Source: Prunus persica
Taxonomy: Eukaryota > Streptophyta > Magnoliopsida > Rosales > Rosaceae
Reading direction: 5' to 3'
NCBI RefSeq assembly: GCF_000346465.2
Contig: NC_034010.1
Span: 5,645,394-5,709,393, forward strand
Length of the DNA stretch: 64,000 nucleotides
Shown here: piece by piece, positions 47,101 through 58,200 of the stretch
How positions within the stretch are numbered: the stretch's first letter is position 1
How the letters are laid out: every line of letters starts with the position of its first letter
The notes under the pieces: generated by a model
Seen by the model: only the letters and a program-made list of their open reading frames with translations
Told to the model about the DNA's origin: nothing
Database searches by the model: none
Made by a program: the position numbers and the translations under genes

Positions 47101-48036
47101 AAAACAGAGTTGTGATTCCTGATTTAGACCTTTAACAACGTTTTTTAAAATATGTCGACGTGGTAATATCATTCACACGACGCAAAATATAACATAAGAC
47201 GTAATAAGAATTATTCACAGTTGAATAAAAATTTAAAACAGAGTGAGTAGGCTTACAATTAATTTTGCTTTCTCTGCCACCTTTGGATCAGGGATGTTAC
47301 CATGTTTGTCCTGTCTAGCTCTCTTCCATAAGGTAGATCGATCAATTTCTACCCCAGGCATGGTTTCCTCCAATTGATCCTCCAAACCAGCATATCCTTT
47401 TCGAGACAATCGATGATTGTACTCGAGTTTCTCCCTAATCTGTGCATGTAACCTTGAAGTTACAAAGGTATCCCATTGTGCTTTCTCTATGAATTTATAT
47501 GTTTCAGGGGGTTGGCTTAATCTCTCCCTGTCATTGGTGTATGGAAGGATATATTGCCTCGTTAGTGTAGACTTGAAATCCTTCCATTTCTTGGCAGCAG
47601 AAGCTAACACAGAGCTCTTGCCCCCTTGACCTACCACAAAAGCAAGGTCAACTGCTTCCCAAATCTGCTCCTTTATATCCTTGGGGATTTGAGCCCATTT
47701 CATGTCCACAAGTGGAACTCTGGAGCGTGCCAACACACCAATGTAGGACTGCATCTCACTATGTGCTTGGCCAATTCCTTTCCCCCTTTTATTGTACTCA
47801 ACAATTGGCCTCAGTTTCTGAAGTTTTCTCTTCACAACACGAGGCATTGTGCTCATACCTCGACCAGACTTTGAATCATCAGAGATTGTTGTCGTGCTGG
47901 TTCGTTCTGTCTCAGCAGATGATGAAGCAAACTTCATCTTCTTCGAAGGCTTCACTTGAGGAGGTACCATTCCAAGGTCCTTACCTCCATTTTTCTTGGA
48001 GCCAGAATCCTTACTTTGGTCTTGGTGAGAAACCAT
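44200..48036 (-). CDS. CACTA accessory protein with C-terminal Ulp1-type cysteine protease, 7 exons, 708 aa
   Basis: Exons are 48,036-47,257, 46,775-46,299, 46,098-46,012, 45,771-45,548, 45,162-44,992, 44,756-44,477 and 44,307-44,200. All introns are GT-AG and phases agree, giving 2,127 nt with a TGA stop and no internal stop. Residues ~1-260 are a Lys/Ser-rich leader, then a plant transposase (Ptta/En/Spm, Transposase_24-like) segment (MKWAQIPKDIKEQIWEAVDL, AAKKWKDFKSTLTRQYI). Residues ~310-360 form a predicted coiled coil rich in E/K/A/R (EETKKMEAKASEEALRMEAR). The C-terminus is a C48 (Ulp1/SENP) fold: GRHW with His582, FLDPLPGN with Asp599, Gln645 in GTPKQPSN, and Cys651 in ECGYYVM. It probably supplies DNA/motif binding (TNPA-like role) plus SUMO-protease-like activity; both roles are inferred. 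An untranslated 5' exon likely ends at 48,910 (AAAAG|GTAAGC). Confidence 0.9.
45208..45559. repeat. Duplicated intron segment that copies an exon end
   Basis: Sequence from CGACGGTTATGTATAACAAA through AATGACAAACCTCATATATAC occurs at ~45,209-45,390 and again at ~45,397-45,558. The second copy has a ~24-base gap. The exon-4 donor region is part of the repeat, so intron 4 contains a decoy copy of the exon-4 end (~45,371-45,384). Confidence 0.85.
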
Positions 48037-48051
48037 TTTTACAGACAAAAC

Positions 48052-48930
48052 TGCAAGTGAAAATATTTCAGGAAAAGATTAAGAACACAAACGACAGTTA
48101 TTAATAAAATACGACGTATGATATGATTTTAAATGACGCAATGAAATAATCTCAGACGTAATAAATGTTTAAAACCAAGGTAATTAAACAACGACGAAAT
48201 AATTAACTATAAACGACGTGATAATTAACTATACACGACGAAATATTTATATAACGTCGTGGTATTGATGTTCACACGACGTCATTCGTAATATACCGTC
48301 GTCTATATAAGGATCCAAAACCCTTCTTTCTTTCTCTGTGAATGTTTGATTGCAGATTTGATTTTTCTGAACCATGGTTTTTGTTTTCTAATTTGATAAA
48401 ATACAAGGCCAAGAAAGAAAGTTTTGGAATCTTATATAGACGACGGTATTTTAATATGACGTCGTGGTATTAACATTCACACGACGTAAAATAATAAGAT
48501 ACTGTCGTCTATATTAGATACCAACCCTACTTTCTTTTTCTTTATATTTTATCAAATTAGGGAAAAACAAAAACCATTGTTCAGAGAAATCAAACCTGCA
48601 ATTAAACAAGCAAATAAAAAAAAGACTATAATTTTAAAAACAACTTTGTCAATTTTCAGACGACGCTAGAACGACTGACGAACCGTCGTGGTCTACATAT
48701 TTAACCACGTACATAAGAAGCTACCGTCGTCTTATTTAGTTGAGGTAGTTGTCTTCAAAGTTGGAAACTTTCCCTCTTTGTCTATATATTTTATCGAACT
48801 TGGAAAGAAGTAAAATGATTTTGGCCAGAAAAAAGGTAAAAAGATTTTTCAAACAAAAAACGTATGAGCATGCAAAACAGCAACCAAAATAGTGAAAATG
48901 AAAGCTTACCTTTTGCGTGCAATGAAAGCA
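48052..48930 (-). repeat. 5' UTR intron of the protease-fusion gene, CGACG-rich
   Basis: About 860 bases lie between the inferred donor (48,909) and acceptor (48,051), with no ORF. CGACG/CGTCG motifs occur throughout. The segment 'TATAGACGACGGTATTTTAA' (~48,435) repeats the theme of 'TATAGACGACGG'-like blocks elsewhere in the element. Confidence 0.55.
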
Positions 48931-50994
48931 AGAGGAAGATTATGTTTAAGTTCAGAGACGACGAAGAAGACGAGAGGAAGACGATGAGATACTCTGACAG
49001 TGCTCTGACAAGGAAAAAAGTCTAAAAGTTTTCTCTGGGAGATTGAACTTTTTAATCGGGTTTGGAAACAGCGCATGTGTATGTCAGGTAGACGAAAAGT
49101 TGCTTACATATAAAACCATTTCAAAAAAATAATACGGCGGTTACATATAACTACGACGTATAAATTACAAAATACGACGGTACATTTAACTTCGGACGTG
49201 GTAAATAAATACGACAGTAGTGTTGTAGGTACCGTCGTAGTAAACTCAAAAATTAAAGTACATAAGTAATAACTCGCGTCATGGTAGATTATTTAACACG
49301 TCGTTTTTATTAATTTACCGACGTGGATTTCTGTAATATACGTCGATAATACCGACGTTGATTTTACAATTTAAACGGCGGTTTTTTTGTAAGGACCGCC
49401 GTTGGTTTTAAAAATTTATTCTATAAATTTGTCGCTTTCATTCATTTTCGGTTTACATTTAAGGTTCCAAGTTCTTCCTCTCTCAGTCTCTCACGTCTCA
49501 AAGACAATAATTTGGATGTCTTTCTCAAAGAGAAATTGAGCTTACTCGCATCAAATATATGTCCACAAGAAGAAGCTTGTCAACTAGCCTTCTCACTTCC
49601 TTGATCAAGCCTGATAGGACACTTAGTGCTTCTGAATACTCCTTGCTTTCCATCAAAAGAGATGCAAGCCTGGCCTCCACTCGCTGTCGAAGGAAAGTTC
49701 GCTTCTCAGGGAAATCTTCTTGATTTTCTTGGCTAAGAAGATCCGTCAGATTTGTGATAGCCTCTTCCTTTATCCGTAGAGCTTCAGAAGAAGAAGATGG
49801 GTTTCAAGAATGCGATAAAGAATAGAAATGGCTTCAGATGGCCTCTAAAGCATGAGCAATCGAATCAGTAGTTGCTGGGAGATATGATGAAGACATTGTC
49901 AATGCTTTGAACTATACAAGTCCTGCAGAAAGATAAAGGACCAAACTGTTAAAGAAACTGAAACAACGGCGGTTTTCTGTTCTACCGTCGTCTTTTCTCG
50001 TCGTCTATATTAAGGTAAGATGGCGGTAGATTTATAATTACCGACGTAGATTATTTTGTTAAACGTCGTTAAGTGTACTACAACCGACGTGGATTTTATT
50101 TTTAAATTATAAATAGAGTTTTTTTTCCCGTATTCTTTCAGTTTTAGTTTTCAATTACAAAGCGTGATAAATAGATTTTTCTTTCCCGAGGAAATTTAAA
50201 ATGAGGGAAATTAATGTTCTAGAATTTGTAAACTAACACGACGCAATATTTGCAAATCTGTGTCATCTGTTAAGATTATGATGTGGAACAGAGTTCCATC
50301 TGGTAAGATTTCGTAACCCTTGGGATCTCAGACAAATCTGATTATGTCGGCGGTTTTCTATATAAACCGTCGTGGTTATTTCAATTCTTGTCATTAAGTA
50401 GATCTACCGACGTAGGATAAGAAAATCAAAGAAAAAAATTGTTAACAAAAATTCTTATTAAGACGACGGTTAAAATTAAAGGTACGACGTATAAAATGAA
50501 TAAATACGACGTTAAATTTTATTGTACGATTTAAAGATAACGTCGTAGAACTATACGCAAATGACGTCGATATATTTATATTTTCCGTCGTTGTACATTA
50601 ATTTAATACAGCGATATTTTGTATTTTAAAGCCATGGATTTGTTTGTAATTTTACGGCGTCTTATACGAAAACCTCGTCGTGTTATTTTATGAGTAAAAA
50701 CGGCAGTTTTTATTGAAATCGTCGTCTTTACTTTCTACGTCGGTCGATTCATAACTTCTGCCGTTCTTTGTTGGCATTGATTTTACACTGCGGAAATCTG
50801 TTTCAAATAGACGTCGGTTGTTTAATTATGTACGTCGTTGTTTTTGAACAGCCATTTGAATCTCCATTTTTTAGTTGTCTAAGGTTGTATTACACGACGG
50901 TGTTTTTAGAACCGTCGTCTTTTTAAAAACCACGACGGTTTTCACTTAGACCGTCGTTGTTTTCTGGTCGTCTTTTTCACTTTTTGTAGTAGTG
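48911..50994. repeat. Right subterminal region and promoter side of the CACTA element
   Basis: It is rich in CGACG/CGTCG pairs from ~49,130 to the end. A CGACG-poor island at ~49,440-49,960 reads in part like coding sequence (for example 'GAAGAAGCTTGTCAACTAGC', 'AGCCTGGCCTCCACTCGCTG') but has no sustained frame that I recognise. It could be a captured host gene fragment or an untranslated leader. Confidence 0.6.
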
Positions 50995-50997
50995 TTG
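50995..50997. repeat. Right 3-bp target duplication (TTG) of the CACTA element
   Basis: It matches 37,013-37,015 and directly follows the ...GTAGTAGTG terminus. Confidence 0.9.
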
Positions 50998-51989
50998 CGC
51001 AACCTTGGCGTTTTACTTGGAGCATTCAGTGCGTTCCTTGTCTTCATCAAACATCATGATTCTCAATAAGTCCTTCATGAACTAATATCTTTCAGTAGGG
51101 CTACGATGTAGCCTAGCTATGAATACTCAAATTCTTTGATATAGTTAATTTTATTTATCTATACATGTTGTGTGCTTATTACTGTTCTTAATGCTTTCAA
51201 TTAATTGGTCACTAATTACATGATTGGAAGAATTAGATAGAGACTGGAAGGAGATTGCTAATAAAAAGCTGCTTGTAACAAGTACCATAAATTATATAGT
51301 CGACTCAGAATATTAGGTTATAGTTTGTGTAGTCTTTAATGTTTTTCATAAATCTTAATGGGTTCTTAGCCATCTAAATCCATAACTAGGAAAAGAGTAG
51401 GTTGACGGTAAGGAACACAACTAATATAACTCGGAAGAGAGTATTGGTGAGATAAGGGAAAATGATTATCAACATGTTAGGTGATTAGGATTAACAGGCT
51501 AGAAGGATTTGGGTGGGATTAGCTAGGTGAAATCAGTGTCCTAGTGCTTCATTATCTTTGTTTTCATCTTTTACATTATTTACTTAATCTCAATTTATTT
51601 TACTTGCTTAATTACATTTGCTTCATCTTAATCCTCTTATCATTTAATTCAAATATAATTAGGAATAAATCACTCTAGTATTTAATAGGTTGACTTGATC
51701 CCTGTTGGAACGACACTTTATTTACCATTATATTAATTTGAGCGATGTTATCCACTTGCAATTAATCACATCAATATTTCATGAATCTGCTAGGTATTGA
51801 CATCATCCACTTTTAGAGATATAATTTTATTCCACTTACAGGTTCTTTTTCCCTTCTCTGTGTTGAAGTGGTATGTTCTGCTTGCTTTCCTTTTTGTTCT
51901 TTGGTTTGAAGTGCTAGCTTGTTTCTGCTTGGTCTTGTTTTTTGCTCGACACCTGACCAATTAAGAAAACCACATAAGAAAATTGTAAA

Positions 51990-52560
51990 GTGTTGAGGCC
52001 CAAAAAGTCACGAGAAGCCCGAAGACCTTTAAAGCCCAATATAACATATAATGTTGGTCATGCGTTAATCCAATTCATGCCATGCCAAGCCAATAATACA
52101 ATTTTCATATGTCAATCACCTACCAAGCTCACATGAACCCAAGTCATGTGGTTTACGGGCTTGCACGAGGGATTGTGGTATGGAAGGTTACAGAGGTTCA
52201 CAAGACCCTCGGAAGCTCTTGGATAATAGAGACTTTGGGCTAGCTACTTGGGAGCACCAAAGTCCAAGCCTATTACTTGGAGTTCTCCAATGTGGGTGAG
52301 CAAATGAGATATTCTTCAAGCACTCTATTTTACCCGTAGGAAATAGTCATTTTCCAATGCCTAGCTTTACTTGTTGGAAATAGGAATGTCCCAATGCTCC
52401 CTTTTACCTATTGAAAATAGACTAGCTCCAACACTTTCTTTTACCTATTGGAAACCAAAGAGAGCCTTCATCTTTTATAAATTGGGAGGCATTGCCTAGG
52501 CAAAACAACCCATCTTGGTTGCTATAAGCCTCTCAGCAACCATGAGAACTCACCCTTTCT
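51990..52560. repeat. LTR-like repeat, relative of 28.5-29.5 kb
   Basis: It shares GGGATTGTGGTATGGAAGGT, GCTAGCTACTTGGGAGC and GAGGCCCAA-type phrases with the 28.6-29.2 kb block. It contains repeated TTTTACCTATTGGAAA / TTTTACCTATTGAAAA phrases (~52,400-52,455) and a TATAAATTGGGAGG promoter-like stretch (~52,477). No coding domain was found. Confidence 0.45.
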
Positions 52561-52739
52561 TCAGTTGCTGCAAGCATTTCAGCAGCCATCACAGTTATTC
52601 ATGAGCCATCAACCACCATCTCTTGGTTGCTTAAGCACCTCAGCAACCATCAGACCACCTTGCTTCCTCATTTCGGCTGCTGCAAGCATTCCAGCGGCCA
52701 TCCCAGCCATTCCTCAGCTATCACAACCATTTCTTCTAC

Positions 52740-52965
52740 ATTCTCACCAATTTAGTGGGTCAGGCTTGGGTCGTGCTTGAAACGGGCTCGAGCCAAGCCC
52801 AGCCTTATTTTTTTATTCCGGCCTTGCCCAAGCTTTCTTGCCGTGCCAAGCACGGTCCACTAATATTCGTGCTCGTACCATGTTGGGCCTCCTTTAAACG
52901 AGTTGGGCTCGTGCCGTGCTGGGCTAACACGTCTCATTCGACACCTCCTAATTTGAAGGTAATCA
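52740..52965. repeat. GC-rich transposon-end-like sequence
   Basis: Repeated GGGCTCG/GTGCCGTGC/GCCAAGC phrases ('GGGCTCGTGCCGTGCTGGGC') end in ATTCGACACCTCC. This resembles subterminal regions of plant hAT-type elements, which end in ...GACACCCCTA. No partner end was identified. Confidence 0.4.
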
Positions 52966-54430
52966 TTCTCTTCAGTCCATGAAAAGTCTGTGTTGTGGCG
53001 CTCAACTCCTGCAACTGCTCCGCCTTTAGTCCTTGTAATAATTTCCAATTAATTTTCAAATTTGGCATTATCCACCAATTTAGTTACACGCCTTCTTCCC
53101 AAGCAAATTGTTTAGTTGGCAGGCATGATCAATAATACCTCAATCACTTTTTCTTTTAAAAAAATAAAAAATAAATCTAATGAAATTCAAGTCGGCAAAA
53201 AAAAAACAAAACATAAAACCCTAAATCATTTTTGCAGGTATTAGCCTTGAAGATTAATTAAAAGATTATTATTATTATTATTATTAGATGGCGTAATTAA
53301 AAGATTATGAGTTCTTGTTACATATCCGAAAACACACTAGAAGAATATTAGGTTAGGCAATCAATAATCACTATTATTGTACCCCATCACTACATTAGTT
53401 GCAATTGTTGTAGTACTCTTAAGAAAAGTACTTTTATTTTTAGTGTTCATATATTGCTAATTAATGCGATCCAAATGCATACAGCACAAAGTCATGAGTC
53501 TGCCTAGTAGTGAAAATAAATATATAATTACATACAGACAGGATCATTTGATTTTCAATCCCATATTCTTACTTCAAGGGTCCAAGAAACCAAGCTAGTG
53601 CGACTTCTGAAACATCACAATGCCGTCTGCTCTTTTACTAAAATGTTCTCTCTTATTATTTTTTAGGATAAAATTATTAATATCGAACATTCCCAAACGC
53701 CACGTGGATAAAAGCCCATCCTGCTGTTCAAAATTTATGAACTCAACTCATCTTTTTCTTTCGACCCAAAAAAAAAAAAAAAAAAACTCATATTTTTCTT
53801 TAATTTTTGTCTTTTCGTTGAGAGACAAAGCTTTCTGTTTCTGAGCAGAACCTCCACACTCCCCCTCTTCCAGTTAAGATGATAGCCTAGGGTAAGCCAC
53901 CCTAGTTCACTCCCTCCATCTCATTGAATTTGTTGTTGTTATTTTTCTGTGGTTTATGGCAACACCCGTTTCATGTTGCAAGAAATTATTTCAACCATTG
54001 GTTGGGTTTTATCTTGATAGAATTTCGAAGTTCTCAACTTCTTAGCTCTACTGGTTTTTTTCTGTGTTAATTTTGGTTTGGTACCTAACATCATTCCTAT
54101 TTCTACTTTCTAATTCTCGGGTGGATACTTTGAATTTTTTTCCTGATTTTCTTTTTGGGTTTTATATGCTTGCAGCAATCAATCTCAATTTTTTAAGGGT
54201 TATTTCTATTCGTAATTTTTAGGTTTATGCTTTGTCTTTCTTCATGTTTGGTTAATCTTTCAAATTCTTTGGCATATTTGAGTATATATAAGCACAATAA
54301 ACCCTTTCTATGGGAGGGTTTATGCTGTGCGTTTTACTTCTTTTATCTCTGGCTATGTTGGGATGAAGTAATAGTTTGTCTGGAGGGTAATACGAATGTC
54401 TCTGTGTTGTTCTGCCTCTTGTAGAATCTC
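52966..54430 (+). other. Upstream region of the 513-aa gene
   Basis: It contains an (ATT)n run at ~53,266-53,285, an A-run at ~53,766-53,785 and long T-rich stretches. A pyrimidine-rich leader followed by AGCCTAG|GGTAAGCC (~53,885-53,897) could be a 5' UTR exon and donor of the downstream gene, which would imply a ~1.3 kb leader intron. No coding sequence is supported. Confidence 0.4.
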
Positions 54431-54437
54431 TGCATAT

Positions 54438-54887
54438 TTAGTTAAACCACTGCAGCAGAATCCGTGTCGTTGGTAGACTCGGACTCTGACGATTCTTCTT
54501 CAGTCCCAGAACCCATTTCAGAAGGAACTCCCAATTCCTCCCGCATGTCAGTTTCAAACTCCTTAGATATCGGGCTAGCTGATCCCCACTCCTCCTCAGA
54601 GCATCTGAGTATGGCTTCGTGAATCCCTGCTTTTGGTTTTCTCGCGCGCGCTTTGACATCGTTCTCCCCCTTAGCCCCAACTTTTGACGGAGTACAACGT
54701 TTAAAGCCCCTGCCTGAATAAATTTCTTAAGAAAATTGGAGTCAGAACCCGGTTCGAGATTTTTCATCTGACAAACCCAGTTGTTCTCTTCTCTCAGCCT
54801 CCTATCCAGTTTAAGTCGCCACCAGGTGCAACGAAGGTGATACTGCCACTGAGTCAGCCATACTTTATGATTCCCCATGTTCTTCAA
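54438..54887 (-). CDS. Uncharacterised open frame or pseudogene fragment, 149 codons
   Basis: The 149-codon minus-strand frame starts MKNMGNHKVWLTQWQYHLRC and is rich in basic residues. A second minus-strand frame over the same DNA reads KVGAKGENDVKARARKPKAG, then EEWGSASPISKEFETDMREE, and ends EEESSESESTNDTDSAAVV, which looks more protein-like. A frameshifted remnant of one protein is therefore possible. I recognise no family. The frame lies in the presumed 5' leader/intron of the plus-strand gene. Its GC content is higher than its surroundings, suggesting inserted or formerly coding DNA. Confidence 0.25.
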   Translation of the reverse strand: MKNMGNHKVWLTQWQYHLRCTWWRLKLDRRLREENNWVCQMKNLEPGSDSNFLKKFIQAGALNVVLRQKLGLRGRTMSKRARENQKQGFTKPYSDALRRSGDQLARYLRSLKLTCGRNWEFLLKWVLGLKKNRQSPSLPTTRILLQWFN

Positions 54888-55233
54888 GACCCTTTACCAA
54901 ACTATTTGTTATCCTTCTTTTAGTTCAATCAAGAGTGATAATTTTTTCTGCGGGGAAAATTTTTGTTGTCTTAGTTGTGTTTACAAGTGTAAGTAATTCC
55001 TGTAACGTATGTTGCTGGGATTCCTTTATTCTCTTTTTAATAGAGGTTTGACTGTTATATGTTGTAGTTTAAGTTCATTGCGTGATAATCATTTCATTTT
55101 CTGTTCTTGAACTTCCCCTGCTTGAGGTGATGCATATTGATAATGCTATTGGTTTTATGCAGGACTTTGTTCTGGAATCATTTATTTGGGATAAGGTGCT
55201 TGAGCTGAGCACCTTGATAACCTTGGATATATA

Positions 55234-58200
55234 ATGCTTCATTTGTTTCTATCAGAGCCCATCTGGAATGACAACGGAGATGACAATTCTGCCAAGATGA
55301 GAGTATCTCTCTTGAGTAATTTGGAATCTGTTATTTGGTCGGTCATGGCATCTGGAGGTCGATCAGAGGCTCGTCTGTGGCTTTGTAACACGATAGCTGG
55401 CATAAGTTCCATCAGTCGTCAACATCAGTGCGAGTTACTTACAAACTTGCTGAGATCTAAGCCGCTGAAGAGGGGCTTCGCATCTCAGCTCCTAGAAATG
55501 ATATTTGAGAATAGGCCACACAAGGCAGGGTCCATTATTGCCAAGAGAAGTTACATACTTAAGAAATTCTTTGAAGGCAAGTCAATTTTGCATTTCATAC
55601 ATTCAGTTCATGTTTGAGTTAATTGTCCTCTTTTTCATTAACTTTAGTTTCTTGTATGTATTATTTTTACTATTGAATATCATCATTTCCCGTTTACTTT
55701 CTGTATCTCCAATAATGTTGATATTTATTCCTGTGTAATATTTAGTATGGATAAAGACTGCTGTGTTTATACCTGTTGGAAGATTGATAAATATGTTGAT
55801 GTAGGATGGTGGGCTGGCCAACCTCCAATGATGTGGATGTTTTAGGAATTCTGATAATGACATCATTGTTGAAAATGCAGGAAATCCAACACGAATATCT
55901 CAATGGTTTTCTAGAACTGGCGGTGGATTGGGCCATGGACCTGGTGCTAAGGCATTGTCGCAATTTTCTTTTGTTAATCGAGATATTTGTTGGGAGGAGC
56001 TTGAGTGGAAGGGAAAACATGGGCAATCACCAGCAGTGGTTGCTACAAAGCCCCATTACTTTCTTGATTTGGATGTCCAGGAAACTGTAGAGAATTTCCT
56101 TGAAAATGTCCCTGAATTTTGGTTGTCCAATGAGCTTTCTGAGTCACTTAAAGATGGTGAAATTTTGTTCGTTGATAGAAAATTTTTTGTTGAATTTTTT
56201 GTTGATTTGATGTATAAAGAGGATTCAAGAGATGTATGGGAAGTCACAAGTGAGTATCTGAAGGAGGAATGTTTTTCTTCGTTGTGCAAACGCCTTCTTA
56301 TTACTCTTGATGAGTGGGACTTATGTGATTTTCTTAACATGCTTCATAAGAATCTCAACCCTAGAATGGAGCTCAAGGATCCTATGGACTCAAGTTATTT
56401 GTTTGAGGTTATACTTTCTAAGTGTGGTGATTTTAGGTGCTTCGATCAGATATTACTGTTAAATGCAGTTTTTAATCATGGACGCCAGCTTTTACGACTT
56501 CTACGAGATGAAGAGGCCCACGAGGAAAAGGAAAAACTTGAAGACATTGTTTTGAAGATTTGCGGAATCCCAAACAATGACAGTAGCTTGGCCTCAATAA
56601 TCAAAGATTGCTTTAAAATGAAGAATATAGAAGCATTTAAATTGCTGGGGCTTCAGTCATGGGTTATCTATTACAGTTTAGCAGAAAAATGCCAGACTCC
56701 CAAGTCTTGGGAATTATTATTTATGCATAATGAAATAAGTTTCCGAAAATCAGATAGATATTTATTTCTAGATAATCATGGAGTGTTGGAAGGTGGTGTT
56801 TCTGATTTGGATCATAGAGCATCCAAAACAGTTAAGCACAGGAAAAAACATAGTAGAAGGAAAAGAAAAAGGGACATCAATCATGATGACAGCGACAATG
56901 AGTTGCTGGATTTGGGAACCACAAAAAATAGGCTGGATTTGCAATCTAATGTTGGAAGTTGGTTGCTCTCAATTGATGAGTATTCTGCATCATGGAACAG
57001 TGTAAGTTTCTCCTAGACTCTACTTATGTGCTCTATAAATCATTTTGACCTCATTACATTTTACCGCAATTGCCTTTTACCCATGCATTTGTTTGAACTC
57101 TTCTACTATGGATGCTACTATTTCTTTTAATGTTGTCATACCCAAATAGAATCTTTTGGTAAGCTCTTTTCTGGAGTAAACATGCGTAGTGTAGAACCAA
57201 GCTTACAGTAGGCCATGATCTGTATAATTGTACTTGAAAACATGTCAAGGAAATAAATTCATTGAACTGTACGGTGTGTTTAGGAGGATCTGGAACTTGA
57301 TATCAATTGCTTAGTCAACTGGTTTAATTTCCGTCATTCATGATTTCATATTGTAGATTAGTGACTTTGTCTTTTCACCGATGGTTGAGATCAAACCTTT
57401 GCATAATTTGATATAAGCTGAGTGGGTAAAGTGTTGCACTAATATAGTACTTGTTATATTAGTTCATTTTATATTTTTATTTTGTCCATTACAAAATTCA
57501 GCCCTGAACTGTGATCCAAATTTGTATTCAGTATCCAATCTTCGAAATCATCCAATATCAAACCCATCGATAATCGTTTAATTGTCAAGCTTCTGCCACT
57601 TTGACTGCCTACTCAAATGTTATGCCCATACATGGCAGTGTGGCACCCACGCTCTAGATGATGTGCAGATCTGAGCTATAGAAACTTTCAGTTTTTTGGT
57701 AAAACCTTCCCGCCCAAACATTGCATGCTTGGCCCGTGTGACCTTTGATAAGGCCCATTGCCAAGAGAGTAAATTAGAGTGACCACTACCAGTGTACAAC
57801 ATTTGGGCGGAAAAGTTTTTGTGGAAACCTGAAATTGCCTTAGCTCGTATCTCAGATGATGTCCACGTCATCTAGAACTTCGGTCCCACACTAGCAGAAT
57901 GCACACAAGGTTTGACCTGACAGTCAAAGTGACAGTAGGTTGACCTTCAAAAAGTTTCTGAACTTTGGGTTTGACATTGAAAGATTTTGAAAATTGGGTA
58001 CTAAATGGAAATTTGCCTCATAATTCAGTGGTTTATTTTATAATTGATCCATTTTTATTATCCATGGGCAATGGTTGTAATCAGTTTAGCTTTGATTTTC
58101 CTATTTTCTTTTCTGTTTCTTGTTTTGAATTAATTGAGCAGTCCTTTAAACTTGATCTCGTTTGAACTTAAAAATTGGGACGTCCTTCTAACTTACACGT

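Larger units (their letters stand above)
37016..50994 (-). mobile_element. Complete CACTA (En/Spm) DNA transposon, 13,979 bp
   Basis: The left end is CACTACTACAAAAAAGC. The right end, in reverse complement, is CACTACTACAAAAAGTG. This gives a 14-base perfect terminal inverted repeat that continues imperfectly into AAAAAGACGAC at both ends. The target duplication is TTG on both sides. Inside, on the minus strand, lie a seven-exon gene (44,200-48,036) and a TNP2-type transposase gene (38,616-41,966). The subterminal regions (~37.03-38.55 and ~49.1-50.98 kb) are packed with ACGACGGT/ACCGTCGT motifs. Identical target duplications and nearly open genes suggest a recent insertion. Confidence 0.97.
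36649..51773 (+). mobile_element. LTR-type element (net ~1.15 kb) split by the CACTA transposon
   Basis: The left part (36,649-37,015) begins TGATAAGTCTATATTTTATA, a start I associate with plant gypsy/LARD-type LTRs. It contains TATAAATAGGGAG at ~36,910, a TATA-type promoter sequence. The right part (50,998-51,773) ends ...TTAATCACATCA, after motifs such as CTTGATCCCTGTTGGAACGA. The flanks read ATATC before and ATATT after, a near-match 5-bp duplication. If correct, this is a solo LTR into which the 14-kb CACTA element jumped. Ends and class are inferred from composition and memory of the family. Confidence 0.45.

Noticed and set aside
47417..48104. Plus-strand frames opposite the CACTA accessory gene
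   Set aside because: They are shadows of the minus-strand coding exon at 47,257-48,036.
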